The translations under genes were made by a program, and so were the position numbers. Of a DNA stretch of 35,622 nucleotides, positions 23,737 through 35,084 are shown in pieces; positions within the stretch are counted from its first letter, which is position 1, and every line of letters starts with the position of its first letter. The notes beneath the pieces were generated by a model. That model ran no database searches and was not told the DNA's origin. It saw nothing but the letters and a program-made list of their open reading frames with translations. The DNA is from Streptomyces sp. SID8352. Its GTDB lineage: Bacteria; Actinomycetota; Actinomycetes; Streptomycetales; Streptomycetaceae. Where the stretch lies: the NCBI RefSeq assembly GCF_009862265.1, contig NZ_WWGX01000033.1, positions 1 through 35,622 on the forward strand, read 5' to 3'.

Positions 23737-24543
23737 TCAGCCGAACGACGCGCGCTCCAGCCAGAAGTCCAGCAGTTCCCGCTCGCCGAGCACCTCCAGC
23801 TCCGGGGCGTCGGGGGACAGCCGCCGGTAGAAGGCGAACAGCACGGCGTCGAGCGGCCCGCGCAGCGCGACGGCCGCCTTCTCGTGGCCGCGCCGCCAGG
23901 CGATGCCGTCCTCGGTCAGCTCCACCAGCCATTCGGCGTCCAGCTCCGGCGGGGCGTCGGTGGCGTGCAGGTGGAGGGTGCGGCCGGGGCCGCCGCGCAG
24001 CTCCCGCTCCCGCCCGTCGGGCAGGGCCCGCTGGGTGAAGCGGAGGATCTCCAGCCACTCGTCGATCGCGTCGGCCGCCACGTCGGCCGGGACCCCGGGG
24101 AGCGGCCGGCCCGCGGCCAGCACCGCGTCGGCCCCGTGCACCACCAGCTCATGGGTCATCCGGCGGGCCCAGAAGTCCGCCCGGTGCACGGCGGCCCACG
24201 ACCAGACCGCCGCGTCCGGCCCGGCCTCGCGCAGCGCCTCCACCAGCCGGGCCCCGGCCTCGGCGAGCCACGCGTCCAGCGCCCCGGCGTCACCGGGGAC
24301 CGCGGGGGCGGTGCTCCCGGGCACGGCGTCCACGGGGATGTGCTCCGTGGCCCGGGTGCGCACCAGGTGCCCGGCCCACCGCAGGGCGCGGCCCGTGTGC
24401 AGGGCCAGGTCCTCCAGGGTCCACTCCGGGCAGGTCGGCACGGTGGTGGACAGGGCGGTGCCGGAGGTCACCGCGGACCTCAACTCCCCGAGCCCGCGCG
24501 GGATCTCGTCGCAGTATCGGTCGAACTCCAGTGGCGTCGTCAT
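23737..24543 (-). CDS. Maleylpyruvate isomerase family mycothiol-dependent enzyme
   Basis: 268 residues; ATG at 24543 with AGGGTG upstream. The N-terminal half is a DinB-like helical bundle: TVPTCPEWTLEDLALHTGRALRWAGHLV contains the typical PxWxxxDLxxHxG metal-site helix, and HRADFWARRMTHELVVHGADA holds the next ligands. The C-terminal SCP2-like domain (LHLHATDAPPELDAEWLVE, VALRGPLDAVLFAFYRRL) completes the TIGR03083-type architecture. Such actinobacterial proteins use mycothiol for isomerisation or conjugation; the substrate is unknown here. It starts 46 nt after the thiamine-transporter ATPase stop, in the same direction, so it may be co-transcribed and under the TPP riboswitch. Confidence 0.87.
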   Translation of the reverse strand: MTTPLEFDRYCDEIPRGLGELRSAVTSGTALSTTVPTCPEWTLEDLALHTGRALRWAGHLVRTRATEHIPVDAVPGSTAPAVPGDAGALDAWLAEAGARLVEALREAGPDAAVWSWAAVHRADFWARRMTHELVVHGADAVLAAGRPLPGVPADVAADAIDEWLEILRFTQRALPDGRERELRGGPGRTLHLHATDAPPELDAEWLVELTEDGIAWRRGHEKAAVALRGPLDAVLFAFYRRLSPDAPELEVLGERELLDFWLERASFG

Positions 24544-24589
24544 GATCGTCACCCTATGAGCGGACGGCGCCCCGCGACACCGTGATTCC

Positions 24590-25609
<1,020 letters not shown>

Positions 25610-25611
25610 TC

Positions 25612-27429
25612 CTAGAACTCCCCGCTCCGGTCGGTGCGCAGCCGTTCCAGCACGATCAGCGCCACGGCGCACACCACCATCAGAATCGTGGACAGGGCCA
25701 TCGCCTGCCCGTAGTTCAGCTCCCCGGGCCGTCCGATCAGCCGGGCCACGGCGACCGGCAGCGTCGGGTTGTCGGGGCGCGCGATGAACACCGTCGCCCC
25801 GAACTCGCCGAGCGACACGGCGAACGCGAACCCTGCCGCGACCAGCAGCGCCCGCCGCACCATCGGCAGGTCGACCTCCCGCCAGACCCGCCACGGGGAC
25901 GCCCCGAGCACGGCGGCGGCCTCGCGCAGCCGTCCGTCCACGGCCCGCAGCACCGGCAGCATGGTCCGCACCACGAAGGGGACGCCGACCAGTGCCTGGG
26001 CGAGCGGCACCAGGATCCAGGAGGAGCGCAGGTCCAGCGGCGGTTCGTCCAGGGCGATCAGGAACCCGAAGCCGACCGTCACCGCCGAGACGCCGAGCGG
26101 CAGCATCAGCAGCGCGTCGAAGCCCCGCACCAGGCGGCCCGCGTCCCGCCGGGCGAGCGCGGCGGCGGCCAGGCCGCCGATCACCACGGCGATGGCGGTG
26201 GCGGCGAGGGCGTAGCGCAGGGAGTTGCCGACCGCCTCGATGGGCGGGACGAGGAAGGTGCCGCCGTCCTCGCGGGTGAGCGCCCGGTAGTAGCCGAGGC
26301 CGGGCGCGTCCAGCGAGCGCCGGACGAGGACGCCGAGCGGGAGGGCGATCAGCACGGCGGCGGTGGCGAGCACCCCGGCGAGCAGCGTCCACTGGCCCGC
26401 GCCGCGCGGGCGCCGGGCGGTGGTGGCGGCGTCCACCAGCCGCAGCGTGGACTCCCGGCGCCGCACGGTCCAGGCGTGCACGGCGAGGACGGCGCCGACG
26501 GCGGCGAACTGGACCAGGGTCAGCACGGCGGCCGTGGTCAGGTCGAAGACCTGGGAGGTCTGCCGGTAGATCTCCACCTCCAGGGTGGAGAAGGCGGGGC
26601 CGCCGAGGATCTGGACGACGCCGAAGGAGGTGAAGGTGAACAGGAAGACCATCAGCGCGGCGGCGGCCACGGCGGGGCCGAGCGCGGGCAGGGTGACGCG
26701 GCGCCAGGCGCCGGCCCGGGAGGCGCCGAGCATCCGGGCCGCCTCCTCCTGGCGCGGGTCGAGCTGTGCCCAGAGTCCGCCGACGGTGCGGACGACGACG
26801 GCGTAGTTGAAGAAGACGTGGGCGAGCAGGATCGCCCAGACGGTGGTGTCCAGCCGGACGCCCCAGAGGTCGTCGAGGAGCCCGCCGCGGCCGACGAGGG
26901 CGAGGAAGGCGGTGCCGACGACGACGGTCGGCAGGACGAAGGGGACGGTGACGACGGCACGCAGCAGGTTCTTGCCGGGGAAGTCCAGGCGGGCGAAGAC
27001 GTAGGCGCCGGGCAGGGCGACGAGCAGGGTGAGCGCGGTGGAGGCGAGCGCCTGCCAGGTGGTGAACCAGAGCACCTGGCGGATGTCGGGCTGGGCCAGC
27101 ACCTCGGTGATCCGGCCGAACCGCCAGACGCCGTCGGCGTGCAGGCCGCGGGCGACGATGGCGGCGACCGGGCGGGCGAAGAAGACGGCGAAGAACGCGA
27201 CGGGCACGGCCATCAGGGCGAGCCGGGTCGCGTTCCCGCGCCACCGGGCGCCCCGCCACCGGGCGGCGGGCCGCGGAGCACCGGGCCCCGGGCCGCCGGG
27301 CCGCCCGGGGGCGGCGGGCGGCGGTCCGGCGGCGGCGGTCCGGGACGCTCCGGCGGGGCCGGCGGTCCCGCCGGGGCGAGGGGTGCCGGCGGGGCGGGGG
27401 GTCCCGGTGGCGCGGGGGGTGCCGGTCAC
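25612..27429 (-). CDS. thiP: Thiamine ABC transporter permease (fused double-length ThiP)
   Basis: 605 residues from GTG at 27429, which overlaps the thiB stop (GTGA). The first 65 residues are low complexity with GTPRP-like pentamers (GTPRATGTPRPAGTPRPGG) and Arg-rich WRGARWRG. Two copies of a binding-protein-dependent permease domain follow, each with an EAA loop: EEAARMLGASRAGAWRRVTLP in the first and EAAAVLGASPWRVWREVDLP in the second. The double-domain build of about 540 residues is typical of ThiP and iron(III) permeases. Hydrophobic segments include LALMAVPVAFFAVFFARPVAAIV near the start and ALSTILMVVCAVALIVLERL at the end. An internal start after the repeat cannot be excluded. Confidence 0.88.
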   Translation of the reverse strand: MTGTPRATGTPRPAGTPRPGGTAGPAGASRTAAAGPPPAAPGRPGGPGPGAPRPAARWRGARWRGNATRLALMAVPVAFFAVFFARPVAAIVARGLHADGVWRFGRITEVLAQPDIRQVLWFTTWQALASTALTLLVALPGAYVFARLDFPGKNLLRAVVTVPFVLPTVVVGTAFLALVGRGGLLDDLWGVRLDTTVWAILLAHVFFNYAVVVRTVGGLWAQLDPRQEEAARMLGASRAGAWRRVTLPALGPAVAAAALMVFLFTFTSFGVVQILGGPAFSTLEVEIYRQTSQVFDLTTAAVLTLVQFAAVGAVLAVHAWTVRRRESTLRLVDAATTARRPRGAGQWTLLAGVLATAAVLIALPLGVLVRRSLDAPGLGYYRALTREDGGTFLVPPIEAVGNSLRYALAATAIAVVIGGLAAAALARRDAGRLVRGFDALLMLPLGVSAVTVGFGFLIALDEPPLDLRSSWILVPLAQALVGVPFVVRTMLPVLRAVDGRLREAAAVLGASPWRVWREVDLPMVRRALLVAAGFAFAVSLGEFGATVFIARPDNPTLPVAVARLIGRPGELNYGQAMALSTILMVVCAVALIVLERLRTDRSGEF

Positions 27430-28538
27430 GTCCGGACGAGCGTCTTCCACGTCTTGACCCACTCGTCGCGGTGGTCGGCGATGGCGGCCGGGTCCATGGT
27501 CTGCGGCTTCTCGGCCTGCGGGCCGTACTGGCTGAACTCCGGCGGGACCTGGGCGCCCTCGCGCACCGGGTAGACGAACATGTTGAGCGGCATGTCCTCC
27601 TGGAACTCCTTGCTGATCAGGAAGTCGAGGAGGGCCTTGCCGCCCTCGGGGTTCTTCGCGTTGCTCAGCAGGCCCGCGTACTCGACCTGGCGGAAGCAGG
27701 TGCCGGTGGCGACGCCGGTCGGCGCGGTGTCCGGCCGGGGGTCGGCGTAAATCACCTCGGCGGGCGGCGAGGAGGCGTAGGAGACGACGAGCGGGCGGTC
27801 GCCCTTGGCCTTCCTGCCGCCGGCGGAGCCGGAGAACTCCTCGTTGTAGGCGTGGTCCCAGCTGTCGACGACCCTGACGCCGTTGTCGACGAGCTTCTTC
27901 CAGTAGTCCTGCCAGCCGTCGGCGCCGTACCGGGCGGCGGTGCCGAGGAGGAAGCCGAGGCCCGGCGAGGAGCCGGCGGCGTCCTCGGTCACGAGGAGGT
28001 CCTTGTACTCGGGCTTGATGAGGTCGTCGAAGGAGCGCGGCGGTGCCAGCTCGTGCCGGGTGAAGTACGCCTTGTCGTAGTTGACGCAGACGTCGCCGGT
28101 GTCGATGGGGGTGACCCGGTGCTTGTCCTGGTCGGCCCGGTACTCGGGGCGTATCGCGTCGGCGCCCTCGGGTTCGTAGGGCTGGAAGACGCCGCCGTCG
28201 AGGGCGCGGGAGAGCAGGGTGTTGTCGACGCCGAAGAGGACGTCGCCCTGGGGGTTGTCCCGGGTGAGGACCGCCTTGTTGACGGTCTGGCCGGCGTCGC
28301 CGTCCTCCAGGACCTTCACCCGGTAGCCGGACTTCTTCTCGAAGGCGGCGATGACCTCCTTGGAGGCCGCCCAGGAGTCGTGGCTGACGAGGGTGACGGT
28401 CCGGGAACCGCCGCCCCCGCCGGAGCCGCTGCCGGAGTCGTCGGACGACCCGCAGGCGGTGAGCCCGCCGGCCAGGCCGAGGGCGGCGACGGCCGCGGCG
28501 ACGCGCCTGCTGGTGACGCGCTTCGTGGTGATGCTCAA
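27426..28538 (-). CDS. thiB: Thiamine-binding lipoprotein
   Basis: 370 residues from TTG at 28538, supported by AGGAGGA seven nt upstream. The signal peptide ends in the lipobox LTAC with Cys29, followed by a Ser/Gly linker. The mature part opens TVTLVSHDSWAASKEVIAAFEKKSGYRVKV and contains VLFGVDNTLLSRAL, TPIDTGDVCVNYDKAYF, VVSYASSPPAEVIYA and QEDMPLNMFVYPV, all in the arrangement of TbpA/ThiB thiamine receptors. The TPP riboswitch directly upstream supports the assignment. Confidence 0.92.
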   Translation of the reverse strand: MSITTKRVTSRRVAAAVAALGLAGGLTACGSSDDSGSGSGGGGGSRTVTLVSHDSWAASKEVIAAFEKKSGYRVKVLEDGDAGQTVNKAVLTRDNPQGDVLFGVDNTLLSRALDGGVFQPYEPEGADAIRPEYRADQDKHRVTPIDTGDVCVNYDKAYFTRHELAPPRSFDDLIKPEYKDLLVTEDAAGSSPGLGFLLGTAARYGADGWQDYWKKLVDNGVRVVDSWDHAYNEEFSGSAGGRKAKGDRPLVVSYASSPPAEVIYADPRPDTAPTGVATGTCFRQVEYAGLLSNAKNPEGGKALLDFLISKEFQEDMPLNMFVYPVREGAQVPPEFSQYGPQAEKPQTMDPAAIADHRDEWVKTWKTLVRT

Positions 28539-28629
28539 GGCATTCCTCCTGGAGTGGACCAGGAAGAGACGCGGCCCCGCCCGGGGCCTCTGACGGGCTC
28601 CGGGCAGGGCGCAACGGCTGGAGTGGTGA

Positions 28630-28718
28630 CCGATCTCCCTACCCGGAATGACCCGGGCGAGGTTCGGAGGGTCTGCGGCCGATGCCGCACTCTCAGCGCT
28701 GTGGCGCTCCCCTGTCGG
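28630..28718 (-). ncRNA. TPP (THI-box) riboswitch controlling the thiamine transporter operon
   Basis: Read on the minus strand, the conserved THI elements appear in order. GGGGAGCGCC is near the 5' side; CTGAGA (28691-28696) is in the pyrimidine-sensor arm. The P3 stem is GCGGC/GCCGC; GAACCT (28660-28665) and CGGGTCATTCCGGGTAGGGAGA close the pyrophosphate-sensor arm. Outer CCGA/TCGG (28715-28718 with 28630-28633) can close P1. It ends about 90 nt before the thiB TTG. Excess TPP should turn the operon off, by hiding the RBS or by termination; the sequence does not settle which. Confidence 0.93.
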
Positions 28719-28765
28719 AATATGCAGATGTACGACGATATGAAGTTGTACGGACGCCGGTCAGA

Positions 28766-29872
28766 CTACCTCTCGCTCGCCGCGAGCTGACCACACGCCC
28801 CGTCGATCTCCTGGCCACGGGTGTCCCGGACGGTGACCGGCACCCCGTGCGCCGCGACGGCCTCGACGAACGCCTTCTCGTCCTCGGGCCGCGACGCGGT
28901 CCACTTCGAGCCCGGCGTGGGGTTCAGCGGGATGAGGTTGACGTGCACCTGCTTACCCTTGAGCAGCCGCCCGAGCCGGTCGCCGCGCCACGCCTGGTCG
29001 TTGATGTCCCGGATGAGCGCGTACTCGATGGACAGCCGCCGCCCGGACTTCTCCGTGTACGCGAACCCGGCGTCCAGCACCTCGCGCACCTTCCACCGCG
29101 TGTTGACGGGGACCAGGGTGTCGCGCAGCTCGTCGTCGGGGGCGTGCAGCGAGATGGCCAGCCGGCACTTCAGCCCCTCGTCGGCGAACCGGTGGATGGC
29201 CGGGACCAGGCCCACGGTGGAGACCGTGATGCCGCGCTGGGACAGGCCCAGCCCGTCCGGCTCGGGGTCGGTGAGCCGGCGGATGGCACCGACGACCCGG
29301 TTGTAGTTGGCCAGCGGCTCGCCCATGCCCATGAACACGATGTTGCTGAGCCGCGAGGGACCGCCGGGGACCTCTCCGTCCCGCAGCGCCCGCATGCCGT
29401 CCACGATCTGGTGGGTGATCTCGGCCGTCGACAGATTGCGGTCCAGGCCCGCCTGGCCGGTGGCGCAGAACGGGCAGTTCATGCCGCAGCCGGCCTGCGA
29501 GCTGATGCACATCGTCACCCGGTCCGGGTAGCGCATCAGCACGGACTCGACGAGCGTCCCGTCGAACAGCCGCCACAGCGTCTTGCGCGTGGTGCCCTCG
29601 TCGGTCGACAGATGCCGGACGACCGACATCAGCTCGGGCAGCAGCGCCTCCTGGAGCCGGGCACGGGAGGCGGCCGGGATGTCCGTCCACTGCTCCGGGT
29701 CGTGGGCGTACCGCGCGAAGTAGTGCTGCGAGAGCTGCTTCGCGCGAAACGGCTTCTCCCCGACGGCGGCGACCGCCTCCTTACGCTCGGCCGGCGTGAG
29801 GTCGGCGAGGTGCCGCGGCGGCTTCTTGGCTCCGCGGGGGGCGACGAAAGTGAGTTCTCCGGGCTTGGGCAT
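28766..29872 (-). CDS. rlmN: 23S rRNA (adenine2503-C2)/tRNA A37 methyltransferase RlmN
   Basis: 368 residues; ATG at 29872, with no clear RBS (possibly a very short leader). The radical-SAM motif CGMNCPFC has Cys129, Cys133 and Cys136 for the 4Fe-4S cluster. [17 protein letters not shown], the [10 protein letters not shown] block and [12 protein letters not shown] are typical of RlmN. The conserved catalytic cysteines are present: one in TMCISSQAG (the second methyl carrier region) and one in DGACGQL near the C terminus. It methylates C2 of A2503 in 23S rRNA at the peptidyl-transferase centre, and A37 in some tRNAs. It follows cdsA after a strong terminator, so it probably has its own promoter. 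Confidence 0.96.
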   Translation of the reverse strand: MPKPGELTFVAPRGAKKPPRHLADLTPAERKEAVAAVGEKPFRAKQLSQHYFARYAHDPEQWTDIPAASRARLQEALLPELMSVVRHLSTDEGTTRKTLWRLFDGTLVESVLMRYPDRVTMCISSQAGCGMNCPFCATGQAGLDRNLSTAEITHQIVDGMRALRDGEVPGGPSRLSNIVFMGMGEPLANYNRVVGAIRRLTDPEPDGLGLSQRGITVSTVGLVPAIHRFADEGLKCRLAISLHAPDDELRDTLVPVNTRWKVREVLDAGFAYTEKSGRRLSIEYALIRDINDQAWRGDRLGRLLKGKQVHVNLIPLNPTPGSKWTASRPEDEKAFVEAVAAHGVPVTVRDTRGQEIDGACGQLAASER

Positions 29873-30051
29873 GGTGGTACCAGTGTCGCAGATCCACTCG
29901 GGTGACCTGCGGCTGTCGGCCCGGGCCGCCGTCCCGGCGGACACCGCCCACCGGTCGGGGCGCCCGGGGCCGACGGCCGGTGTCCGCTCCCGTCGGCGCC
30001 GGTACCGGCGGGGGCGGGCTCGGCCGGCCGGCGGGGCCGGGCGAACGGAGC

Positions 30052-30082
30052 GGGGCCCGCCGTCCGGTGGACGACGGGCCCC
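30052..30082 (-). terminator. Strong terminator hairpin after cdsA
   Basis: GGGGCCCGCCGTCC (30052-30065) pairs with GGACGACGGGCCCC (30069-30082) with one mismatch around a 3-nt loop, 17 nt past the cdsA stop. Confidence 0.75.
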
Positions 30083-30099
30083 TGCCGGAGAACCGCGGA

Positions 30100-31239
30100 T
30101 CAGCCCGTGCCGACGAAGAGGACCAGCAGGAGCCAGACGACCGGCGCCGTGGGCAGCAGGGAGTCCAGGCGGTCCATGATGCCGCCGTGGCCCGGCAGCA
30201 GGGTGCCCATGTCCTTGATGCCCAGGTCCCGCTTGATCATGGACTCGCCGAGGTCGCCCAGCGTGGCGCTGACCGCGACGGCCAGACCGAGCAGCAGCCC
30301 CTGCCACCAGGAGCCGCCGTCGACGAGGAACTGCATGCACAGCGCCCCGGCGGCCATCGCGAACCCCACCGCGCCGAACAGTCCCTCGCGGGTCTTTCCG
30401 GGGCTGATGCGCGGCGCCAGCTTCTTGCGGCCGAACCGCCAGCCGACCGCGTAGGCGCCGGTGTCGCTCACCACCGTCAGCAGCAGGAAGGTCAGCACCC
30501 GCCACGAGCCGTCGTCGGCCGCCAGCATCAGCGCCACGAACGTGGCCAGGAACGGCACGTAGAAGGCGGCGAACACCCCCGCCGTGACGTCCTTGAGATA
30601 GCCCTCCGGCGGCGCCGTCATCCGCCACACCAGCACCGCCAGCGCGGTGAGCGCCATCGCGATCCAGGCGCCCTCGGCACCCCGCACGAAACCGGCGATC
30701 ACCATGGCGGCACCGCCGACCGCCAGTGGAACGAGGGGCGCCCTGATGCCCTTGCGCTCCTCCAGCCGCGAGGTCAGCTCCCAGAGCCCCACCACGACCG
30801 CGGCCGTGATCACGCCCACGAACACGGCCTTGACGACGAACAGCGCCGCGATGATCACGACGCCCAGCCCGACCCCGACCCCTATGGCCGCGCCCAGGTC
30901 ACGCCCCGCGCTCTTCTTCTGCGGCTGCGCCGGCTGCGGGGCGTCGGACATGTGCACCGGATTCTGCGTCTGCGGCGCCGCGGGGTGCGGCACCTGGGGG
31001 GTCTGCTCGGGAAACGTCCCGTCACCGGCCGGGGCGCCGCCCGGCCGGGCGGTCCCCCCGCCGTCGGGCCGGCCCCCGCCGGGTTCGGGTGCGCCGGGCA
31101 CGATCGGCATGGGGCGGGTCTGCTGCGCGTAGTGCGCATCGTACGCGGGACCCGCCGGGGCAGCCCCCTGGACGGGTCCCTGGTCGGACGGCCCCCGGTA
31201 CCCGGCTCGGGGCGGCGCTGCCCGGGAAGAGTCGTTCAT
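30100..31239 (-). CDS. cdsA: Phosphatidate cytidylyltransferase CdsA
   Basis: 379 residues; the ATG at 31239 overlaps the frr stop by one nt (TGATG). A hydrophilic Pro/Gly/Gln-rich tail of about 110 residues comes first, followed by about eight membrane segments. The CDP-diglyceride synthase signature [39 protein letters not shown] lies near the C terminus and supplies the metal- and CTP-binding residues. GRRKL-type [20 protein letters not shown] is the upstream conserved loop. It makes CDP-diacylglycerol from phosphatidate and CTP for phospholipid synthesis in the plasma membrane. The long tail is usual for Streptomyces. Confidence 0.95.
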   Translation of the reverse strand: MNDSSRAAPPRAGYRGPSDQGPVQGAAPAGPAYDAHYAQQTRPMPIVPGAPEPGGGRPDGGGTARPGGAPAGDGTFPEQTPQVPHPAAPQTQNPVHMSDAPQPAQPQKKSAGRDLGAAIGVGVGLGVVIIAALFVVKAVFVGVITAAVVVGLWELTSRLEERKGIRAPLVPLAVGGAAMVIAGFVRGAEGAWIAMALTALAVLVWRMTAPPEGYLKDVTAGVFAAFYVPFLATFVALMLAADDGSWRVLTFLLLTVVSDTGAYAVGWRFGRKKLAPRISPGKTREGLFGAVGFAMAAGALCMQFLVDGGSWWQGLLLGLAVAVSATLGDLGESMIKRDLGIKDMGTLLPGHGGIMDRLDSLLPTAPVVWLLLVLFVGTG

Positions 31240-31796
31240 CAGACCTCGAGCAGTTCGGCTTCCTTGTGCTTCAGGAGCTCGTCCACCTGGGCGACGTACT
31301 TGGCGGTGGTGTCGTCGAGCTCCTTCTCCGCACGGCGGCCCTCGTCCTCGCCGACCTCGCCGTCCTTGACCATCTTGTCGATGGCGTCCTTGGCCTTGCG
31401 GCGCACGGCGCGGATCGAGACCTTGGCGTCCTCGCCCTTGCCCTTGGCGACCTTGATGTAGTCGCGGCGGCGCTCCTCGGTCAGCTCGGGGAACACCACG
31501 CGGATGATGTTGCCGTCGTTGCTCGGGTTGACGCCCAGGTCGGAGTCGCGGATCGCCTGTTCGATGTTGCGCAGGGCGCTCTTGTCGAAGGGGGTCACCA
31601 CGGCCATGCGGGGCTCGGGCACGGAGAACGAGGCCAGCTGGTTGATCGGCGTCGGGGCACCGTAGTACTCGGCCACGATCTTGTTGAACATCGCCGGGTG
31701 CGCACGCCCGGTGCGGATCGCGGCGAAGTCCTCCTTGGCGACCACGACGGCCTTCTCCATCTTCTCCTCGGCTTCGAGGAGGCTCTCTTCGATCAC
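31239..31796 (-). CDS. frr: Ribosome recycling factor
   Basis: 185 residues, the standard length, from GTG at 31796 with GGAG upstream; the frame is open further upstream but without homology. Recognisable blocks are [58 protein letters not shown] and [31 protein letters not shown]. It splits post-termination ribosomes together with EF-G. It lies 181 nt downstream of pyrH and is translationally coupled to cdsA. The pyrH-frr gap holds no gene or clear hairpin. Confidence 0.97.
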   Translation of the reverse strand: MIEESLLEAEEKMEKAVVVAKEDFAAIRTGRAHPAMFNKIVAEYYGAPTPINQLASFSVPEPRMAVVTPFDKSALRNIEQAIRDSDLGVNPSNDGNIIRVVFPELTEERRRDYIKVAKGKGEDAKVSIRAVRRKAKDAIDKMVKDGEVGEDEGRRAEKELDDTTAKYVAQVDELLKHKEAELLEV

Positions 31797-31977
31797 CACT
31801 TGCTCCTGCGTGTCTTGAGTAGGCCCGGCCGCGGCCCCCTCGGGACCCCGGCCGGCTGCGTCGCGTCTTCTTCCTGCACGGTTCCCGACCGGCGGGACAT
31901 TGTCCATCCCCCGGCCCGGCCCCGCCCCGTCCGTCCCCCGGACAGGTGGTGTCCGTGGCCGGAGGCTGGCTGCCGGG

Positions 31978-32832
<855 letters not shown>

Positions 32833-32939
32833 TCAGTTCTGCTGTCGTCCTCCGCCGCGCGCGGACGCGGGGCGGCGTGCACCGACGGCGGACGGCTTCC
32901 GTCGACCCTACCGGGCCGCGCGTCCGTCGCGGTACGGAC

Positions 32940-33785
32940 TCAGATGCCGACCTTGATGCGCGCGAAGCGCTTCAGGGTGACACCGGCCTCGTCCAGGACC
33001 TTCTGGACGGTCTTCTTGTTGTCCAGCGCGTACGGCTGGCCGAGCAGCGTGGCGTCCTTGAAGAAGCCGTTGAGGCGACCCTCGACGATCTTCGGCAGGG
33101 CGGCCTCGGGCTTGCCCTCGGCGCGGGTCGTCTCCTCCGCGATGCGGCGCTCGGACTCGATGACCTCGGCCGGGATGTCCTCCTTGGCCAGGTACTTCGG
33201 CGCGAACGCGGCGATGTGCTGGGCGATGCCCTTGGCGACCGCGGCGGCGTCGTCCGTCTGCTTGTCCAGCTCGACGAGGACACCGATCTGCGGGGGCAGG
33301 TCGGGCATCGTGCGGTGCATGTAGGCGCTGACGTAGCCGCCGGAGAACTGGGCGAAGCGGTCCAGGACGATCTTCTCGCCCAGGTTCGCGTTGGCCTCGT
33401 CCACGTAGGCCTGCACGGTCTTGCCGGGCTCGATCTCCGAGGCGAGGAGCGCCTCGATGTCGGCCGGGGCGGCCTTGGCGACGTGCTGGGCGATGGCCTC
33501 GGCCACGCCCTGGAACTTGTCGCCCTTGGCGACGAAGTCCGTCTCGCACTTCAGCTCGACCAGCACGCCCGAGGTGTTGTCGTCGGCGATGATCGAGACG
33601 ACGGCACCGTTCTCGGCCGAACGGCCCTCGCGCTTGGCGACGCCCTTCTGGCCCTTGATGCGGAGCGCCTCGACGGCCTTGTCGACGTTGCCCTCGGCCT
33701 CGTCCAGCGCCTTCTTGCAGTCCATCATGCCGGCGCCGGTGAGCTCACGAAGCTTCTTGACGTCGGCGGCGGTGTAGTTCGCCAT
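32940..33785 (-). CDS. tsf: Elongation factor Ts
   Basis: 281 residues; ATG at 33785. The opening, MANYTAADVKKLRELTGAGMMDCKKAL, is the conserved N-terminal module that contacts EF-Tu; VELKCETDFVAKGDKFQGVA is the second signature. DLPPQIGVLVELDKQTDD and the C-terminal LLGQPYALDNKKTVQKVLDEAGV complete the family pattern. It exchanges GDP for GTP on EF-Tu. It is downstream of rpsB as in most bacteria, with a perfect hairpin in between. Confidence 0.98.
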   Translation of the reverse strand: MANYTAADVKKLRELTGAGMMDCKKALDEAEGNVDKAVEALRIKGQKGVAKREGRSAENGAVVSIIADDNTSGVLVELKCETDFVAKGDKFQGVAEAIAQHVAKAAPADIEALLASEIEPGKTVQAYVDEANANLGEKIVLDRFAQFSGGYVSAYMHRTMPDLPPQIGVLVELDKQTDDAAAVAKGIAQHIAAFAPKYLAKEDIPAEVIESERRIAEETTRAEGKPEAALPKIVEGRLNGFFKDATLLGQPYALDNKKTVQKVLDEAGVTLKRFARIKVGI

Positions 33786-33814
33786 GAGTCTGTGAATCTT
33801 TCTCGGAAGTCGCA

Positions 33815-33851
33815 ACGGCGGGAGCGGTAGTGGTGTCACCGCTCCCGCCGT
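33815..33851 (-). terminator. Perfect 14-bp hairpin between rpsB and tsf
   Basis: ACGGCGGGAGCGGT (33815-33828) pairs perfectly with ACCGCTCCCGCCGT (33838-33851) around a 9-nt loop. It sits in the 83-nt rpsB-tsf gap and probably acts as a partial terminator or attenuator, or as an mRNA end protecting rpsB message. Confidence 0.7.
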
Positions 33852-33868
33852 CGACGCTGACGGGAGGG

Positions 33869-34813
33869 TCAGGCCTGGTCGGCCTCGGTGGCCGGCGCGG
33901 CCTCGGCGGCCGGGGCCTCGGCAGCCGGGGCCTCGGCAGCCGGGGCCTCCGCGGCCGGGGCGTCCTCGGCGGGGGCCTCGGCAGCGGGCGCCTCGGTGGC
34001 CGGCGCCTCCGCCTCGGCGGGCTTGTCGGCGTCGGCCTTCTTCTCGCCCTCGAGCAGGTCGCGCTCCCACTCGGCCAGCGGCTCGCCGGCGGCCTTCTCG
34101 CCCTTGTCACCGGTGTTGACGCCGGAACGGGCGATGAGGCCCTCGGCGACGGCGTCGGCGATCACGCGGGTGAGCAGGGTGACGGAGCGGATGGCGTCGT
34201 CGTTGCCCGGGATCTTGTAGTCGACCTCGTCGGGGTCGCAGTTGGTGTCGAGGATGGCGACGACCGGGATGTTGAGCTTCCGGGCCTCGCCGACCGCGAT
34301 GTGCTCCTTCTTGGTGTCCACGATCCACACGGCGCTGGGCACCTTGGACATCTCGCGGATACCGCCGAGGGTCTTCTCCAGCTTGGCCTTCTCGCGGGAG
34401 AGGACGAGCAGCTCCTTCTTGGTGAGGCCGGAGGCGGCCACGTCCTCGAAGTCGATCTGCTCCAGCTCCTTGAGGCGCTGCAGACGCTTGTAGACGGTCG
34501 AGAAGTTGGTGAGCATGCCGCCCAGCCAGCGCTGGTTGACGAAGGGCATGCCGACGCGGGTGGCCTGCTCCGCGATGGCCTCCTGCGCCTGCTTCTTCGT
34601 ACCGACGAACATGACCGTGCCGCCGTGGGCGACGGTCTCCTTGACGAACTCGTAGGCGCGGTCGATGTACGACAGCGACTGGAGCAGGTCGATGATGTAG
34701 ATGCCGTTGCGCTCGGTGAAGATGAAGCGCTTCATCTTCGGGTTCCAGCGACGGGTCTGGTGACCGAAGTGGACGCCGCTCTCCAGCAGCTCCCGCATCG
34801 TGACGACGGCCAT
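33869..34813 (-). CDS. rpsB: 30S ribosomal protein S2
   Basis: 314 residues; ATG at 34813 with AAGGAGA 8 nt upstream. The S2 core is clear: [55 protein letters not shown] and [29 protein letters not shown]. After about residue 250 the protein has an acidic low-complexity tail of about 60 residues built from APAAEA-type repeats, typical for Streptomyces S2. The upstream region contains two small hairpins (ACCCGG/CCGGGT near 34995 and GCGGTTG/CAACCGC at 35014-35031) but no promoter I can defend. Confidence 0.98.
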   Translation of the reverse strand: MAVVTMRELLESGVHFGHQTRRWNPKMKRFIFTERNGIYIIDLLQSLSYIDRAYEFVKETVAHGGTVMFVGTKKQAQEAIAEQATRVGMPFVNQRWLGGMLTNFSTVYKRLQRLKELEQIDFEDVAASGLTKKELLVLSREKAKLEKTLGGIREMSKVPSAVWIVDTKKEHIAVGEARKLNIPVVAILDTNCDPDEVDYKIPGNDDAIRSVTLLTRVIADAVAEGLIARSGVNTGDKGEKAAGEPLAEWERDLLEGEKKADADKPAEAEAPATEAPAAEAPAEDAPAAEAPAAEAPAAEAPAAEAAPATEADQA

Positions 34814-35084
34814 GGCCGTATCTCCTTGGTGTTCTCGGTTGTGCCGCGGGAACCGGACGGTCTCCGCGCCTGACGCCCGCGTTGCGCCGTGCCGCGAAGG
34901 ACCGAGGGGCGCTGACACCGGCCGGTGAGGGCCTGGTGTCGGGGCGTGCGAAGTCGACCCGGTGACCCGGGTCGCCACCAGAAGTGTACGGGACACCCGG
35001 AGCACCGGGTGACGCGGTTGTCCACAACCGCGCGTTGGTCCACAGGCCCCGGCGGTCCCGGCCGGAATCCGGCACGGTTTCCCC

